Below, in pieces: positions 1 to 10,832 of a DNA stretch of 64,000 nt. The translations under genes and the position numbers were made by a program. The notes under the pieces were generated by a model. It made no database searches. It had not been told where the DNA came from and was given only the letters and a program-made list of their open reading frames with translations. Origin of the DNA: Anadara kagoshimensis (taxonomy: Eukaryota; Mollusca; Bivalvia; Arcoida; Arcidae); NCBI GenBank assembly GCA_021292105.1, contig CM037874.1, positions 20,271,534 through 20,335,533 of the forward strand, given 5' to 3'. Within the stretch, counting starts at the first letter, position 1, and every line of letters begins with the position of its first letter.

Positions 1-277
1 CATCTGTTGCATTTTCAGGTAGGGTTAAACCATTTTCGTCCATTATTAAACAACACAATTCATAAACTGTGTCATCGCATGGTATGTTGGGTAAATGAAT
101 TGTCTCTTCTTTGCAAATATTATAGTCTTCTTCATTCATATGACAAAGCTTATCATCTACTCCAAACATTTCAGGGGCATTATATAACAGAAAAGGCTTT
201 CCAGCGACGACGCCAAAACCTTTTTTTTGCTGAAGGCGGTGAACATCCCATACTGACACAATCTGATCCAATTCTTT
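1..277 (-). pseudogene. C-terminal exon of DDE integrase-like transposon gene (partial, runs off left edge)
   Basis: On the minus strand the frame starting AAA at 277 stays open to the window edge. It reads QKELDQIV, then a WDVHRL motif, an AGKPFLLYNAPEMFGV stretch and an acidic, Cys-containing segment ending LPENATD. From memory of the family, this matches the C-terminal part of the integrase-core proteins common in mollusc, cnidarian and fish genomes: a W-x-x-H-R motif, a G-K/R-P-x-x-Y motif, then an acidic tail. It joins in phase 0 to the exon ending at 1377. The 3' end lies outside the window. The reading frame and family are seen in sequence; the join is inferred. Confidence 0.55.
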
Positions 278-1234
278 CTGGAATAAAAATAGAAAGAAAT
301 AAAAATTGCATGGAAAAGTACAATAAAATAGTCTTAAAATAAGCTAAGATGATTTGCCGCACAAAAGACGTGGGGGCTATAGACGGCTAATCGGTCTGTT
401 ACATTTTCCGACTTTCTCCTTTGTTTCTTAAGGAACTTGGAAATACTCCAAAACCAAATGAGCTTCACTGGAAATGTATCGATTGCTTTCCTAACTTTGA
501 ACAATCGCACATATTGATACTTTTTATAGTTTTATTCCACACACTAATATTGGTTAACTTTTGAATTACTGGTATTTCATAAATATTGCCATGATGTACT
601 TTTGATTTTTTATCACATAATACATTCAAACGTAGCACATGACTTTTGAATGTACTATTTCATAAAAATTCATAGGTAGCACATGATAATGTTATTATCC
701 CATTTGTACTCTGCATTTTATCACCCAACGTTGCCTTTTTACATAAAAGACAACTGCATCAGTAATAAATTTTATGCTAGTTTTAGCAGAATAAAGTGGT
801 TTTTTTTTCAAAATAATAATAATGAGCACTCAAAAGGTTCGAACCCAAAAACATTAAAACAAGTATACACATGTATTTGGTAAGTATAACCACTTGAAAC
901 CACTGAGCTGTCATCCATATATATATACAAAAATCATCGGTACGGTTTTAAGAGATGGCTAAATGAGTTCGCTTAAAAAAGGTGAATTGAAGGCGTGATT
1001 TGCGTATTGCACAATTAATAGTTTGATTCTTAGCCATACGTAAGGCCTACGGTGCGCGTTAAGTGCGATGTGTCTGTCTGGACCAAATCATCAATAGATT
1101 TATCTCCAAATATGATTGATTTCACCTAACGGTTTTCTTTATCATTATTTATTTACTTTGTAAAATTTTATTTAAGTTTGATTTGATACGGATAAAGATA
1201 TCCAGAACATCAGGATACCCATGTTAATATTGTC

Positions 1235-1266
<32 letters not shown>

Positions 1267-1376
1267 GTTAGAGATCGAAGGTGATAATGCAATACCAGAT
1301 GTGTGTTTATGTAAAAACTGTTTTAAATATTTAAGCAACAACTTGTACTGATTTATGATTATCTATATAAACTTGC
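278..1376 (-). other. Putative GC-AG intron of the integrase gene
   Basis: The minus-strand left boundary reads CAG|GCAAGT (exon ends 1377), a good GC-type donor. The right boundary reads TTTTTATTCCAG|AAAGAA (exon resumes 277), a good acceptor. Splicing would join LKLIQ to KELDQI in phase 0, which restores the expected protein continuity. The 1,099-bp interior is AT-rich, has a CT dinucleotide run (about 1231-1260) and shows no coding signal. An insertion that happens to mimic splice sites is the main alternative. Confidence 0.5.
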
Positions 1377-2268
1377 CTGGATCAGTTTCAGAAAACAAAA
1401 CTGGATCAAACTCTTGTCGAGAAAAATCGCCTTCAAAAGCGTACAGTTCTTCCTTAATTTTTCGAAAGGTATTCATCCAAACTGGGCGTTTTCTTTTCGG
1501 AGCAATCCCCAAAACCATTCGATCCGCTGATTATGAGTACTGCTTCCATAAAGGAAGCTTTTGTTACCCGAAAACATGTCACTGTGGTTTCTTCTCAGGA
1601 ATATTTGCATTTGTTCAACATGTCGGTTCTCGGTTCCTTTATCAGCTCTGATCATTTGGGGGCATCCATTGGTATTTTCTAAAGCGTCAATATATATCGA
1701 GCTACCACACGTGGATCATTGTTTGTATTTCTTGCTTTGAGCCAAATAATATGTCTCGAAAAACCGTCCATACATCCATGTATGGCAATACCATATGGCT
1801 TTAACTTGTCATAACCGTCAATGTGCCACATATAGTTGGGACCCTGACTATAGTATGTTCGTCTATGCAGTCGCTTTTTCCTCCTAATTTCTACCCACGT
1901 GAATCTAATATGCTTAAAAGACAACGGACATCTTCCTGTGAAACGTTATACCCAGCTTTAATGCATTTCCAATACATCCACCTGTAGCCATGTAACTGAC
2001 CAGAATTTTCAATATTTTCTTGGATATACATTGCTACGTCACATATATCACTTTTGTGTTTTCTTCGGAAGAGCCCAAGTCTTCTTGTTGTTCTCTTTAC
2101 AGTTCGTTCACTAATGACAATCCTATGCCTTGATGCTAATACCAGGACAATCTCTGGAATTCTAAGCCCGTTCTTAAAATATTCATATATTAGTTGGTCC
2201 CTTTCTTCCATGACTGCACTCAACTGCGATATTTTACGAAATGAACAAGTTTTAAAAACGTGATGCAT
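1377..2268 (-). pseudogene. DDE integrase-like transposon gene, frameshifted N-terminal and catalytic region
   Basis: Three overlapping minus-strand frames (2268-1891, 1924-1679, 1655-1473) plus a short tail make up one integrase. An N-terminal helix-turn-helix-like region (RTVKRTTRRLGLFRRK, then a GQLHGYRWM motif) is followed by an rve/DDE core. The acidic residues are visible: Asp in WHIDGYDK (codon 1817-1819), Asp in IRADKGTEN (1641-1643) and Glu in HNQRIEWFW (1518-1520). Single-base indels are inferred near 1895, 1695, 1480 and 1424, mostly in short homopolymers. They could be genuine decay or assembly errors. The start could be 2268 or Met20 at 2211; related proteins usually begin near the latter. 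It is a transposon-type gene, not a host gene, and the family name is uncertain. Confidence 0.7.
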
Positions 2269-3836
2269 TATCTCGTTAAACGACTTAATTGTCTTGTTTA
2301 AACGACTAAGTATCTTGTTTAAACGAATTAGTATCTTGTTTAAACGAGTTAGTATCTTGTTTAAACGACTTAATTATCTTGTTTAAACGACTTAATTATC
2401 TTGTTTAAACGAGTTAGTATCTCGTTTAAACGAGTTAGTATCTTGTTTAAACGAGTTAGTATCTCGTTTAAACGAGTTAGTATCTTGTTTAAACGACTTA
2501 ATTATCTCGTTTAAACGACTTAGTATCTTGTTTAAACGAGTTAGTATCTCGTTTAAACGAGTTAGTATCTCGTTTAAACGAGTTAGTATCTCGTTTAAAC
2601 GAGTTAGTATCTTGTTTAAACGACTTGGTATCTTGTTTAAACGACTTGGTATCTTGTTTAAACGACTTAATTATCTCGTTTAAACGACTTAGTATCTTGT
2701 TTAAACGAGTTAGTATCTCGTTTAAACGACTTAGTATCTTGTTTAAACGAGTTAGTATCTCGTTTAAACGACTTAGTATCTTGTTTAAACGACTTAATTA
2801 TCTCGTTTAAACGACTTAGTATCTTGTTTAAACGAGTTAGTATCTCGTTTAAACGAGTTAGTATCTTGTTTAAACGAGTTAGTATCTCGTTTAAACGAGT
2901 TAGTATCTCGTTTAAACGAGTTAGTATCTCGTTTAAACGACTTAATTATCTCGTTTAAACGAGTTAGTATCTTGTTTAAACGAGTTAGTATCTCGTTTAA
3001 ACGACTTAGTATCTTGTTTAAACGAGTTAGTATCTCGTTTAAACGACTTAGTATCTTGTTTAAACGACTTAATTATCTCGTTTAAACGACTTAGTATCTT
3101 GTTTAAACGACTTAGTATCTCGTTTAAACGACTTAGTATCTTGTTTAAACGAGTTAGTATCTCGTTTAAACGAGTTAGTATCTTGTTTAAACGAGTTAGT
3201 ATCTCGTTTAAACGACTTAATTATCTCGTTTAAACGACTTAGTATCTTGTTTAAACGAGTTAGTATCTCGTTTAAACGAGTTAGTATCTCGTTTAAACGA
3301 GTTAGTATCTCGTTTAAACGAGTTAGTATCTTGTTTAAACGACTTGGTATCTTGTTTAAACGACTTGGTATCTTGTTTAAACGACTTAATTATCTCGTTT
3401 AAACGACTTAGTATCTTGTTTAAACGAGTTAGTATCTCGTTTAAACGACTTAGTATCTTGTTTAAACGAGTTAGTATCTCGTTTAAACGACTTAGTATCT
3501 TGTTTAAACGACTTAATTATCTCGTTTAAACGACTTAGTATCTTGTTTAAACGAGTTAGTATCTCGTTTAAACGAGTTAGTATCTTGTTTAAACGAGTTA
3601 GTATCTCGTTTAAACGACTTAATTATCTCGTTTAAACGACTTAGTATCTTGTTTAAACGAGTTAGTATCTCGTTTAAACGAGTTAGTATCTTGTTTAAAC
3701 AAGTTAGTATCTCGTTTAAACGACTTGATTATCTCGTTTAAACGAGTTAGTATCTTGTTTAAACGAGTTAGTATCTCGTTTAAACGACTTAGTATCTTGT
3801 TTAAACGAGTTAGTATCTCGTTTAAACGACTTAATA
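2269..3836. repeat. 21/22-bp palindromic-core minisatellite, about 74 units
   Basis: The array is of the form TATCTYGTTTAAACGASTTAG (21 bp), with a 22-bp variant carrying TTAATTATC. Every unit has the 8-bp palindrome GTTTAAAC. The CTCG...CGAG variants form a 14-bp perfect palindrome. Variation is almost confined to three sites: C/T before G, C/G after CGA, and AG versus AATT. A stretch of roughly 400 bp (about 2500-2900) recurs 719 bp downstream, apparently unchanged, so the array contains a higher-order duplication. Because 21 is divisible by 3, long heptapeptide reading frames open on both strands; they are by-products of the repeat. The array starts at the first base of the integrase start codon and ends in a T-rich run. 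Confidence 0.97.
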
Positions 3837-4640
3837 TTTTTTTTTCTTTTTTACAAAATGGCACTAACAAGCTTTCGTATATCTGGGATAAGAATTAGAA
3901 TAAATACAACGTTATGAAAAATTTAAAGTTTCATCAATATGTTACGACATTCCGTTCCGTTTCCTATTTGAGTTTTACAATCACCTCAATGCGGCCATGA
4001 TGAATTTGGAGTTAAAATGAGGAAGGAAAATAATGACCAAAATTCAATCAACTCAACGCTGACAGCGATGGAATTACTTGCTTATTAATGATGTATGGTT
4101 TGGTAAAAATCATCCTAAGCGTTAATGGAAGCTATATTTACACTAATGATTACACCATATGTAGTAAATTATGTATTTCCCACTCATAATTTTTTCCGTT
4201 TGGTAAAAAACGGGGGAGGGGTGCTTGTTGAACTATTTCCCTTTGTGTAAAAGGACTTTACAAGTTGTACTATAGCCAATGAACGAAGCAATCGCCTGTT
4301 TCAACAGATTAATTTGACGTTTTGGGGTCTTGGGAGTGTAAAACGGTATTAGAGATTTGGGAGGGGAGGGGGTCTGATAAAAATTTTATTATTATGTCGA
4401 ATATTCGTTATTATTTCAAATTAATCGTCAGGTGTTTTAGATAAAATTACCCCCCCCCCCCCCACACCTGTATTTTGACCTCATAAGAGTCATATGAAAA
4501 CAATATATTATTACTACTGCAATATATAATCAGAATATCTATGCAATCGTGAATTTTCTCCAACAGAAAGTTTAAAATTTCTGTAAAATTGTATAAGTGA
4601 AATTTCACTTTATTCTTACCTTTAATATGAAGCAAAAGAG
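3837..4640. other. Intergenic, no gene seen
   Basis: AT-rich unique-looking sequence with a poly-C run at 4450-4463 and G-rich patches (4205-4215, 4360-4370). No coding frame longer than chance and no recognisable RNA gene. Confidence 0.6.
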
Positions 4641-4870
4641 CAACCTTGGTGGCATAGTGGTCAAAATTGTGCACATATGGATCACAGAGCCTCTCGCCAT
4701 CTGGGCTATGGCAGATTCTGTTTTAAGGAAGTTTGTCATTGCGCTTGGTAAAGTTTTATGGTTTTCTCCAGGCACTTCTGTTTCCTCTACCATCCCAGAG
4801 CACATAGCCTTGATATAAGTGAAAGACTGGGATGTAAAACTCTTAACTCCACTCCAAAGGAGTACCAGTA
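4640..4870 (+). repeat. SINE-like element (degenerate)
   Basis: It starts with a tRNA-like CTTGGTGGCATAGTGGTC and ends with a tail (CCTTGATATAAGTGAAAGACT, then GGGATGTAAAACTCTTAACTC). The tail is shared with elements at 8545-8765, 12970-13215 and 36297-36372. The B box is not clear. The shared tail is the main support. Confidence 0.5.
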
Positions 4871-5069
4871 ACTGCAGTGGTCATTTCTTTACATTAGGGT
4901 GTAACACAACTTTTCAAAAAATTTGGGTATTTGGGACTCCATTAAAAAAATAAATGGGGTCCAAACTTTCAAATGTGGGTCTCATAACTGAATTATATTA
5001 AAGTATTAATTATATTATTATGATTATATATAGTCCTGGTGTCGAGATAATGTTGAATTTTGAAAATTG

Positions 5070-5306
5070 TTACAACCGACTGTGAATGCATTGTTTTTTG
5101 ATGCGTGAATCACTAGCCATCACCTTTTTTGCATTGTATTTCACACACGAATACCGCGTTAACCATGCTGTTAAAAACCCTTGTTCTCTTTTAAATGTCA
5201 AGTCAGTTGAGCCCGACTGCACAGGTTCTGAATCGGGTGTCTTCGATTCTTTTTCTTTTGGTGTACACTTAAGAAAATCGCTAATATTACTTTGCCGTTT
5301 AGCCAT
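5070..5306 (-). pseudogene. Possible N-terminal fragment of a hAT/ZNF862-like transposase
   Basis: The 78-codon minus-strand frame begins MAKRQSNISDFLKC and later reads REQGFLTAWLTRY. A KRQ-x-x-x-x-x-FL start followed by a F-x-x-x-WL segment resembles the N-termini of hAT-derived ZNF862/KIAA1586-like proteins. No zinc finger or catalytic region follows in any frame nearby, so at best it is a scrap. Chance similarity cannot be excluded. Confidence 0.25.
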
Positions 5307-6359
5307 TATGACAGTTCATGCAAGCTACTGATGTCAAGGACATCGGCATCACGTGTCTAACTGATCCAAAGCGAATTTCACCATGGGCCAATCAAAATTT
5401 TGCCGGAAATTTACGAGTGCTATTTTTACACACCAATGTATTTTTAGTATGCTGGGAATTCCAACATTTAGAAGGTTTTCGAAAAATCCTTGTCCATATT
5501 AACAGAAATTTAAAACAAGTTTTCCAATTGAATTCAAATTGGTTTACAGATTTTTTGCGTCCTTCTGGATGCATATGATAATTTTTTTTGCGTCCAACAT
5601 AATTTATTTTGCGTTAAAAATGCAGAATTGCGCGTCCCGTAAAACCCTGTTTACATGAACTTAATGTTATTTGTATTGCATGCTGAAATCAATGCAGGGA
5701 TGAAGCTTAACTGTTTGAGTTAGGGGCCCAGCTAACTTCAGAAAAGTAGTTGTAATAGTAATAAATAGGTTAAATTTGTAAAAATTTAGGGGCCAAGACT
5801 AATTATTAGGAGCCATGGTCTACTGGGCCCTTGCTAAGTTTAATCCTTGAAATGTTTGAAGTCATTTTTAGGTTGAAAAAAAAATTAGTTTGCATTATGA
5901 GTATGGCCTGCATCAGAGTTCATGACTGAATGTTTTGGAATAGGTGCTTCAAACTGCACATGCCTTTAAATCTGGGGGGGGGGGGCAAATCAACTGGAAC
6001 CTGTACAATTTTTACTTTAAATATTATAGCAATAACCCTGTTGCATACAAAGGTACCTGCGCAGGCCTTGATTTCAAGATTTAGTATTTTAGCCCTGTCA
6101 CAATGTCATAAATTTTCCTAAAACTTCGGGTTTCCAAAAGGTTTACAAAATTAATAATTTAATTATGTATATTTTAGTGCAAACATGTGTTATATAGGGC
6201 TGTTGTTCTGATTTCTGCTTTCTATTGCAGGAATGCAGTGTTGAAGAATTCCTTTGATCAGAAGATATCTTTCCAAAAGAAGTGAATCATAAAATTTGGT
6301 ACATAATTTGTTTTAAATATTTAGTTGCACTTTACACTAAATTATGTGTAATTTATGTG
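5307..6359. other. Intergenic, no gene seen
   Basis: AT-rich with short G run (5975-5985). An acceptor-like TTCTATTGCAG lies at about 6220-6230, before a short stretch without stops. It might be a 5' UTR exon of the downstream gene, but nothing confirms this. Confidence 0.4.
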
Positions 6360-7290
6360 TATGTAACAAGCCAGTCACTTAAGTGAAGAGGTACAGTGGA
6401 TTCGATATGCTGTGCTGTCTTGTCAAGTTTACATGTGTGTTTAATTTTAATATGTGTGTAACAGGTATTGTTAGTGAAGACTTTCCAGTGGTAGAATGAT
6501 TATGACGATTAATTTGCTGTGCTGTCTTGCCATATATACAAGTGTGAAACAATGCATGTTAGTGAAGAGGTAGAATGTTTGGTGTACTGGGCTGTCTTGT
6601 CAAGTTTACATGTGTGTTTAATTTTAATACGTGTGTAACAGGTATTGTTAGTGAAGACCTTCCAGTGGTAGAATGATTATGACGATTAATTTGCTGTGCT
6701 GTCTTGCCATATATACAAGTGTGAAACAATGCATGTTAGTGAAGAGGTAGAATGTTTGGTGTACTGGGCTGTCTTGTCAAGTTTACATGTGTGTTTAATT
6801 TTAATACGTGTGTAACAGGTATTGTTAGTGAAGACCTTCCAGTGGTAGAATGATTATGACGATTAATTTGCTGTGCTGTCTTGCCATATATACAAGTGTG
6901 AAACAATGCATGTTAGTGAAGAGGTAGAATGTTTGGTGTACTGGGCTGTCTTGTCCAGTTTACATGTATGACTTATTTTAATACATATGTGTATTAGGTG
7001 TTGTTAATGAAGACCTTGAAGTGGTAGAATGATTATGACGTTTACATGCATGAAACAAGACGTGAAGAGGTAGACTTTTTGGTGTGCTGTGCTGTCTTGT
7101 CAAGTTTACATGTATGTGTATTTTACATGTGTGTAACAGATATTGTTAGTGGAGACCTTCAAGTGGTAGAATAATTATGATGTTTATTGTGCAGCTGCTG
7201 TGCTTGTGCTGTCGTGCTATATTTACATGTGTGAAACAATGCATGTTAGTGAAGAGGTAGAATGTTTTGTGTACTGTGCTATCTTGTCAA
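6360..7290. repeat. 177-bp dimeric tandem repeat
   Basis: The landmark GGTGTACTGGGCTGTCTTG recurs at 6581, 6758 and 6935, a period of 177 bp with near identity. Each unit is itself two related halves of about 88 bp; both contain the motifs 'agtgaaga', 'ggtagaatg', 'gctgtcttg' and 'acatgtgtg'. Degenerate copies continue on both sides, to about 8190 downstream. No coding potential. Confidence 0.93.
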
Positions 7291-7472
7291 GTTTCCATGT
7301 ATGTGTCATTTACATTTGTGTAATAGGTCCCTTTAGTAAAAATGAGGCTCTCACTGGGTCTATTTTGGGGCCAGTATTCTGCCCCATTCACAATTCAAAA
7401 TCTTTTTTCACAATCACTTTGCCAATTTTCTCAATATTGAAAATTTCAGCTTTTGAACCAGTATATTTGAAC

Positions 7473-7645
7473 TAGGTTTCCACAAATTTAAAATTATTAG
7501 TAGCCAAATTTCTAAAATTTGTGAAAAAATAGTCCTTTTTAAAGTATTTTTCCACAAATTTGCTAAAATAGGTTACTTTTTGAAAGAATTTCTCAGAAAT
7601 TAGTAGCCAATGGCGATTTTGGCTACCAGGAATGGAAACATAGTT
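7473..7645. repeat. Dispersed repeat D1 (copy 1 of 3)
   Basis: The sequence from AGGTTTCCACAAATTTAAA to GGCTACCAGGAATGGAAAC is recognisably the same as 9738-9925 and 19994-20138. They share 'tttttaaagtatttttc', 'caaatttgct' and 'gattttggctacc'. Element class unknown; it interrupts the decayed tail of the 177-bp repeat. Confidence 0.7.
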
Positions 7646-8300
7646 TGAATTTTTTCTTTTACACAATTTTGGTCATTATAGTGCTTATTTTTACAATTGC
7701 AAGGACCCGCCCCCATTCATATAAGGATGAGAGAGCCCTGGAAGAGGTAGAACGTTTGGTGTGCTATGCTGTCTTGCCAAGTTCACATGTATGTATAATT
7801 TATGTGTATACCTGGTAAGTGCAAAGGTAAAATGTTTGGTGTGTTCTCGCCCCAAGACAGCTAAATTATGTGCAATTTATATGCTGTGCAATGAACAATT
7901 TTAATGTAGAGGCAGAATGGTTAGTTTGCTAAATACTATTTCATTCTGTTTACATGTCATGTGTTTGTATTTAATTTACCTGTATATCACAGGTCATGTA
8001 CACTTGTAAATGCAGAGGTTGAATGTTCACTTTGATGTGCTGTGTTGTCTTGCCAAGTTTAGTGTCCTATGTTATTTACATGTGTGTAATAGGTCATGTA
8101 CTCGTGCATGTGGAGAGGTAGAATATTTTGTGTGCTTTTTCAGTCATTTAACTGTATTTGTAAAATACATGTATGTAAGGTCACATTAGTGAAAAAGCAT
8201 AATGTTAATGAGCAACATGCAAAAGCTAAAGTGAGAGTGTCTGAGAGTAATTTTACTCAGAGTCAAATTCATAATGCTAGTCATGCCATGCAGGTGTAAC
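7646..8300. repeat. Degenerate tail of the 177-bp tandem repeat
   Basis: Motifs of the 6360-7290 array (gaggtagaatg, gtgctgtgttgtcttgcc, acatgtgtgtaa) recur at irregular spacing at about 7745, 7910, 8015 and 8115. These are older diverged copies. Confidence 0.7.
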
Positions 8301-8544
8301 AATACAATTAGCTGTAATTGGTTCACTTTTGAAGAATCACATTTTTCAAATGTTTTCTTTGCATTTTTGTGAAAAATTACTGCAAACACTTTAGTTTTAC
8401 ATTTTCTTATGTGTTACCAATACAGTACTTCAATTGATAGTGTGATCTTTCTATAAGTGAGTGGTTCAATTTCTGAAACTTGAAACTGTTCTTTCATCAA
8501 GCACTTGGGTTGTTAAGAAATGGATGATCATTCAGATGATAATG

Positions 8545-8765
8545 GGCCTTGGTGGTTTAATGCAGACCACAGCAATGCTTGCTCCCAAGGTCTAATCCCA
8601 CTCTAGCAGATCGTAGAGTATGAGATCATTTGTCAGTTACCTGGTAAATAGTTGGTTGTTTTCTCTGGGAACTCCTGTTTTCTCTACTGATTGCATTTGT
8701 ATAAGTGAAAGAACCTTTACTGGGGTATAGATCACCATTACTCATAAGTACCAACAGTCTTGTCT
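8545..8765 (+). repeat. SINE-like element (tail family shared with 4640 and 36300)
   Basis: Head reads GGGCCTTGGTGGTTTAATG. The tail reads ATTTGTATAAGTGAAAGAAC then TTTACTGGGG and ATCACCATTACTC. It is diverged and lacks a clear B box. Confidence 0.5.
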
Positions 8766-8827
8766 TTGAAGAAAGGGAATTTTAACCCTCATACACTCGA
8801 GGTATCAGTTTTTCAAATTTTTGCAAA

Positions 8828-9178
8828 CCACTGCGATAGCTCGGTTGGTAGAGTGCTCGCTCTGTAAGTGGGAGGTCATGGGTTTGAGCCAAGACCTGGT
8901 CTGACCCAAGAATTGAAAATGGGTAGTGACTGTTCTTTCGCCAAGCACTCGGCATTATGAAATAAAAGTCATGGTTCTTTCAGATGGAAACTTAAAATAA
9001 ACGAGGTCCCGTGTCATTCGTGGTGGGCTTGGCATGCTAAAGAACCCTGCTGTATAATGCCATCAGCGCAATGCACAGACAAAATATTTCTGCACCTTCA
9101 TCTATAGCTGGCAACGTCTCGATATAAGTGGAATATTCTTGACTGGGACGTTGAACATCATTACTCAACTCAACTCCA
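8828..9178 (+). repeat. tRNA-derived SINE, family A (near full length)
   Basis: The tRNA-like head has an A box (TAGCTCGGTTGGTAGAGTG) and a B-box-like GGTTTGAGCC. The body carries GTGACTGTTCTTTCGCCAAGC and the tail reads GACGTCTCGATATAAGTGGA, then TTGACTGGGACGTTGAACA, ending in ACTCAACTC repeats. The same order is seen at 17080-17412 (+), and reversed at 42941-43305, 43661-43920 and 44425-44710. Confidence 0.88.
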
Positions 9179-9341
9179 TTACTCATATAGATTAGACTTT
9201 AAATACCAACAGTATTGTCTTTGAAGAAAGGGAATTTTAAAAGAACCTTCATACACCCAAGGTATCAGTTTTTTCAATTTTTTTCCTTTTTAAGTGATAT
9301 CACTGTAAATAAGAAAGATAATTTTTACTCTCCTGGATTAA

Positions 9342-9497
9342 TAGAATCTATCACAACTTGTGGTGCCAGATAGGGAAATCTCGACCCGAGTTCTAATATA
9401 TTTGGTCCAGAACGAGACTTGTCGAGTTCTGGACGAAATATATTAGAACGAGGGTTGAGATTTCCTTATCTGGCACTACAAGTAGTGATTGATTCTA
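9342..9497. repeat. Foldback MITE, family FB (copy 1)
   Basis: The two arms, TAGAATCTATCACAACTTG at the left and CAAGTAGTGATTGATTCTA at the right, are inverted repeats. The arms extend inward through 'ccagatagggaaatctcgaccc' and its complement, so almost the whole 156 bp can form one hairpin. A second copy is at 58979-59137. Both are preceded by GATTAA and followed by TTT. Confidence 0.85.
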
Positions 9498-9737
9498 TTT
9501 CTTGCATCAAAAAGTACAATTTTTCAATTTAAAATTAATTTCAACCTTCGATACACCTCTGATTTTGTTGATAAAATTTGGCGGGAAAAACGGCGTGTAG
9601 GCTATCTTGCACAGGGGGGTACAAGATGGAGATATCTTGCACCTGTCTTTTTATGGATTTTTCTATCTGGGGTGCAAGAAATAAATCTCTATTTACCCAC
9701 TCCTTATTTATGAGAATTCAGATATCATACTAATGTG

Positions 9738-9925
9738 CTAGGTTTTCACAAATTTAAATTATTACTTCGCCAATTCTTCCGATTTTTTTAAATTTATTTT
9801 TTTTTAAAAAGAAGTCTTTTTTAAAGTATTTTTCATAAATTTGCTAACATATGTTACTCTCTAAATGAATTCTCTGAAATTAGTAGCATTGGTGATTTTG
9901 GCTATCAGGCATGAAAACTTAAGGT
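9738..9925. repeat. Dispersed repeat D1 (copy 2 of 3)
   Basis: Diverged copy of 7473-7645, keeping AGGTTTTCACAAATTTAAAT, 'aaagtatttttcataaatttgct' in part, and GATTTTGGCTATCAGGCATG. Confidence 0.65.
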
Positions 9926-10832
9926 ATTATAAAATTATTTGTAATTATAAAGTCTGCATGCATTAAAGTGAAGTGTGTATGTGTTATGTGTTTGTTGCAC
10001 ATTTGCTGATTGTCAGTTGCATTTTAATTGCCATAGAAACAGAGAAAGATGGTGATGTATAAAACCTACTCATTGAACCCCCTTGGTTGCTATGTACATT
10101 TGTATACTTTTTATGGTATGTATTATGTCATATCAGATATTATATTTATTTGTCATTTTATAGACCAGTTACAAAAGCTGTAAAGGGTGCATTGTCACAA
10201 GTATTAGTGAAGTTAAAGAGTTATGACAATTTTATCTTTAGGTTTACTAGTACTCCAAGCATTGCACCATCAACACTTGGTCATACATTTTCTATTCATT
10301 CATTGGTTCATTTTTTCTCCAATCATAATTTTGTGTCCATTTAACAGGTCAGAGGTCAGATTTATTCTTGGAAGTGATTGGTTGTGTTTTCCTGCAGTGA
10401 TTGTGATTGACAGAATAACTTTTGAATGAAATTTTTGAAGTTTTACATTTTAATCTGGGTCAAAACATTTGATGATTTAACCTGCTTTACAGAGTTGACA
10501 ATTTGATATTACATGTAGATACCACACTATTTATACTGAAACAGTGCATGTATGATCAGATGTTTGCAGTTTGACCTTCTGTATAATTTGAACAGTAAAG
10601 ATTTATTTTGTTGACTTTTTGAGATTTTGGACACATGTTGGTCAAGTAAGACTTTGCAGTATTTTTTGCGGATCATTGTGTTAATCACTACTACCAGAGA
10701 ATACACAACTGAATTTGTGTTTTCTGTGGTACCACCATCCTCAACGCAAACGTCCAATGACGTAACTGAGAAATTGGACTTTGACACTGGTGATGGTGGG
10801 AGTAAATCTTCAAGAACTACAAATTCTTTATC
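9926..10832. other. Upstream region of DGCR8, no promoter identified
   Basis: AT-rich, with no convincing TATA box, initiator or CpG-rich segment. An in-frame TAA at 10803-10805 precedes the start codon, so translation of the first coding exon cannot begin further 5' without an additional splice. Upstream non-coding exons may exist but cannot be placed. Confidence 0.5.

Noticed and set aside
2625..2810. 61-codon open frames of SFKRLSI/LFKRVSI heptapeptides (also 3344-3529 and minus 3870-3619)
   Set aside because: The 21-bp unit length keeps frames open by arithmetic. No start context or family match, and both strands are open.
2269..3836. CRISPR array
   Set aside because: The units are contiguous 21/22-bp repeats without unique spacers, in eukaryotic DNA with no cas genes.
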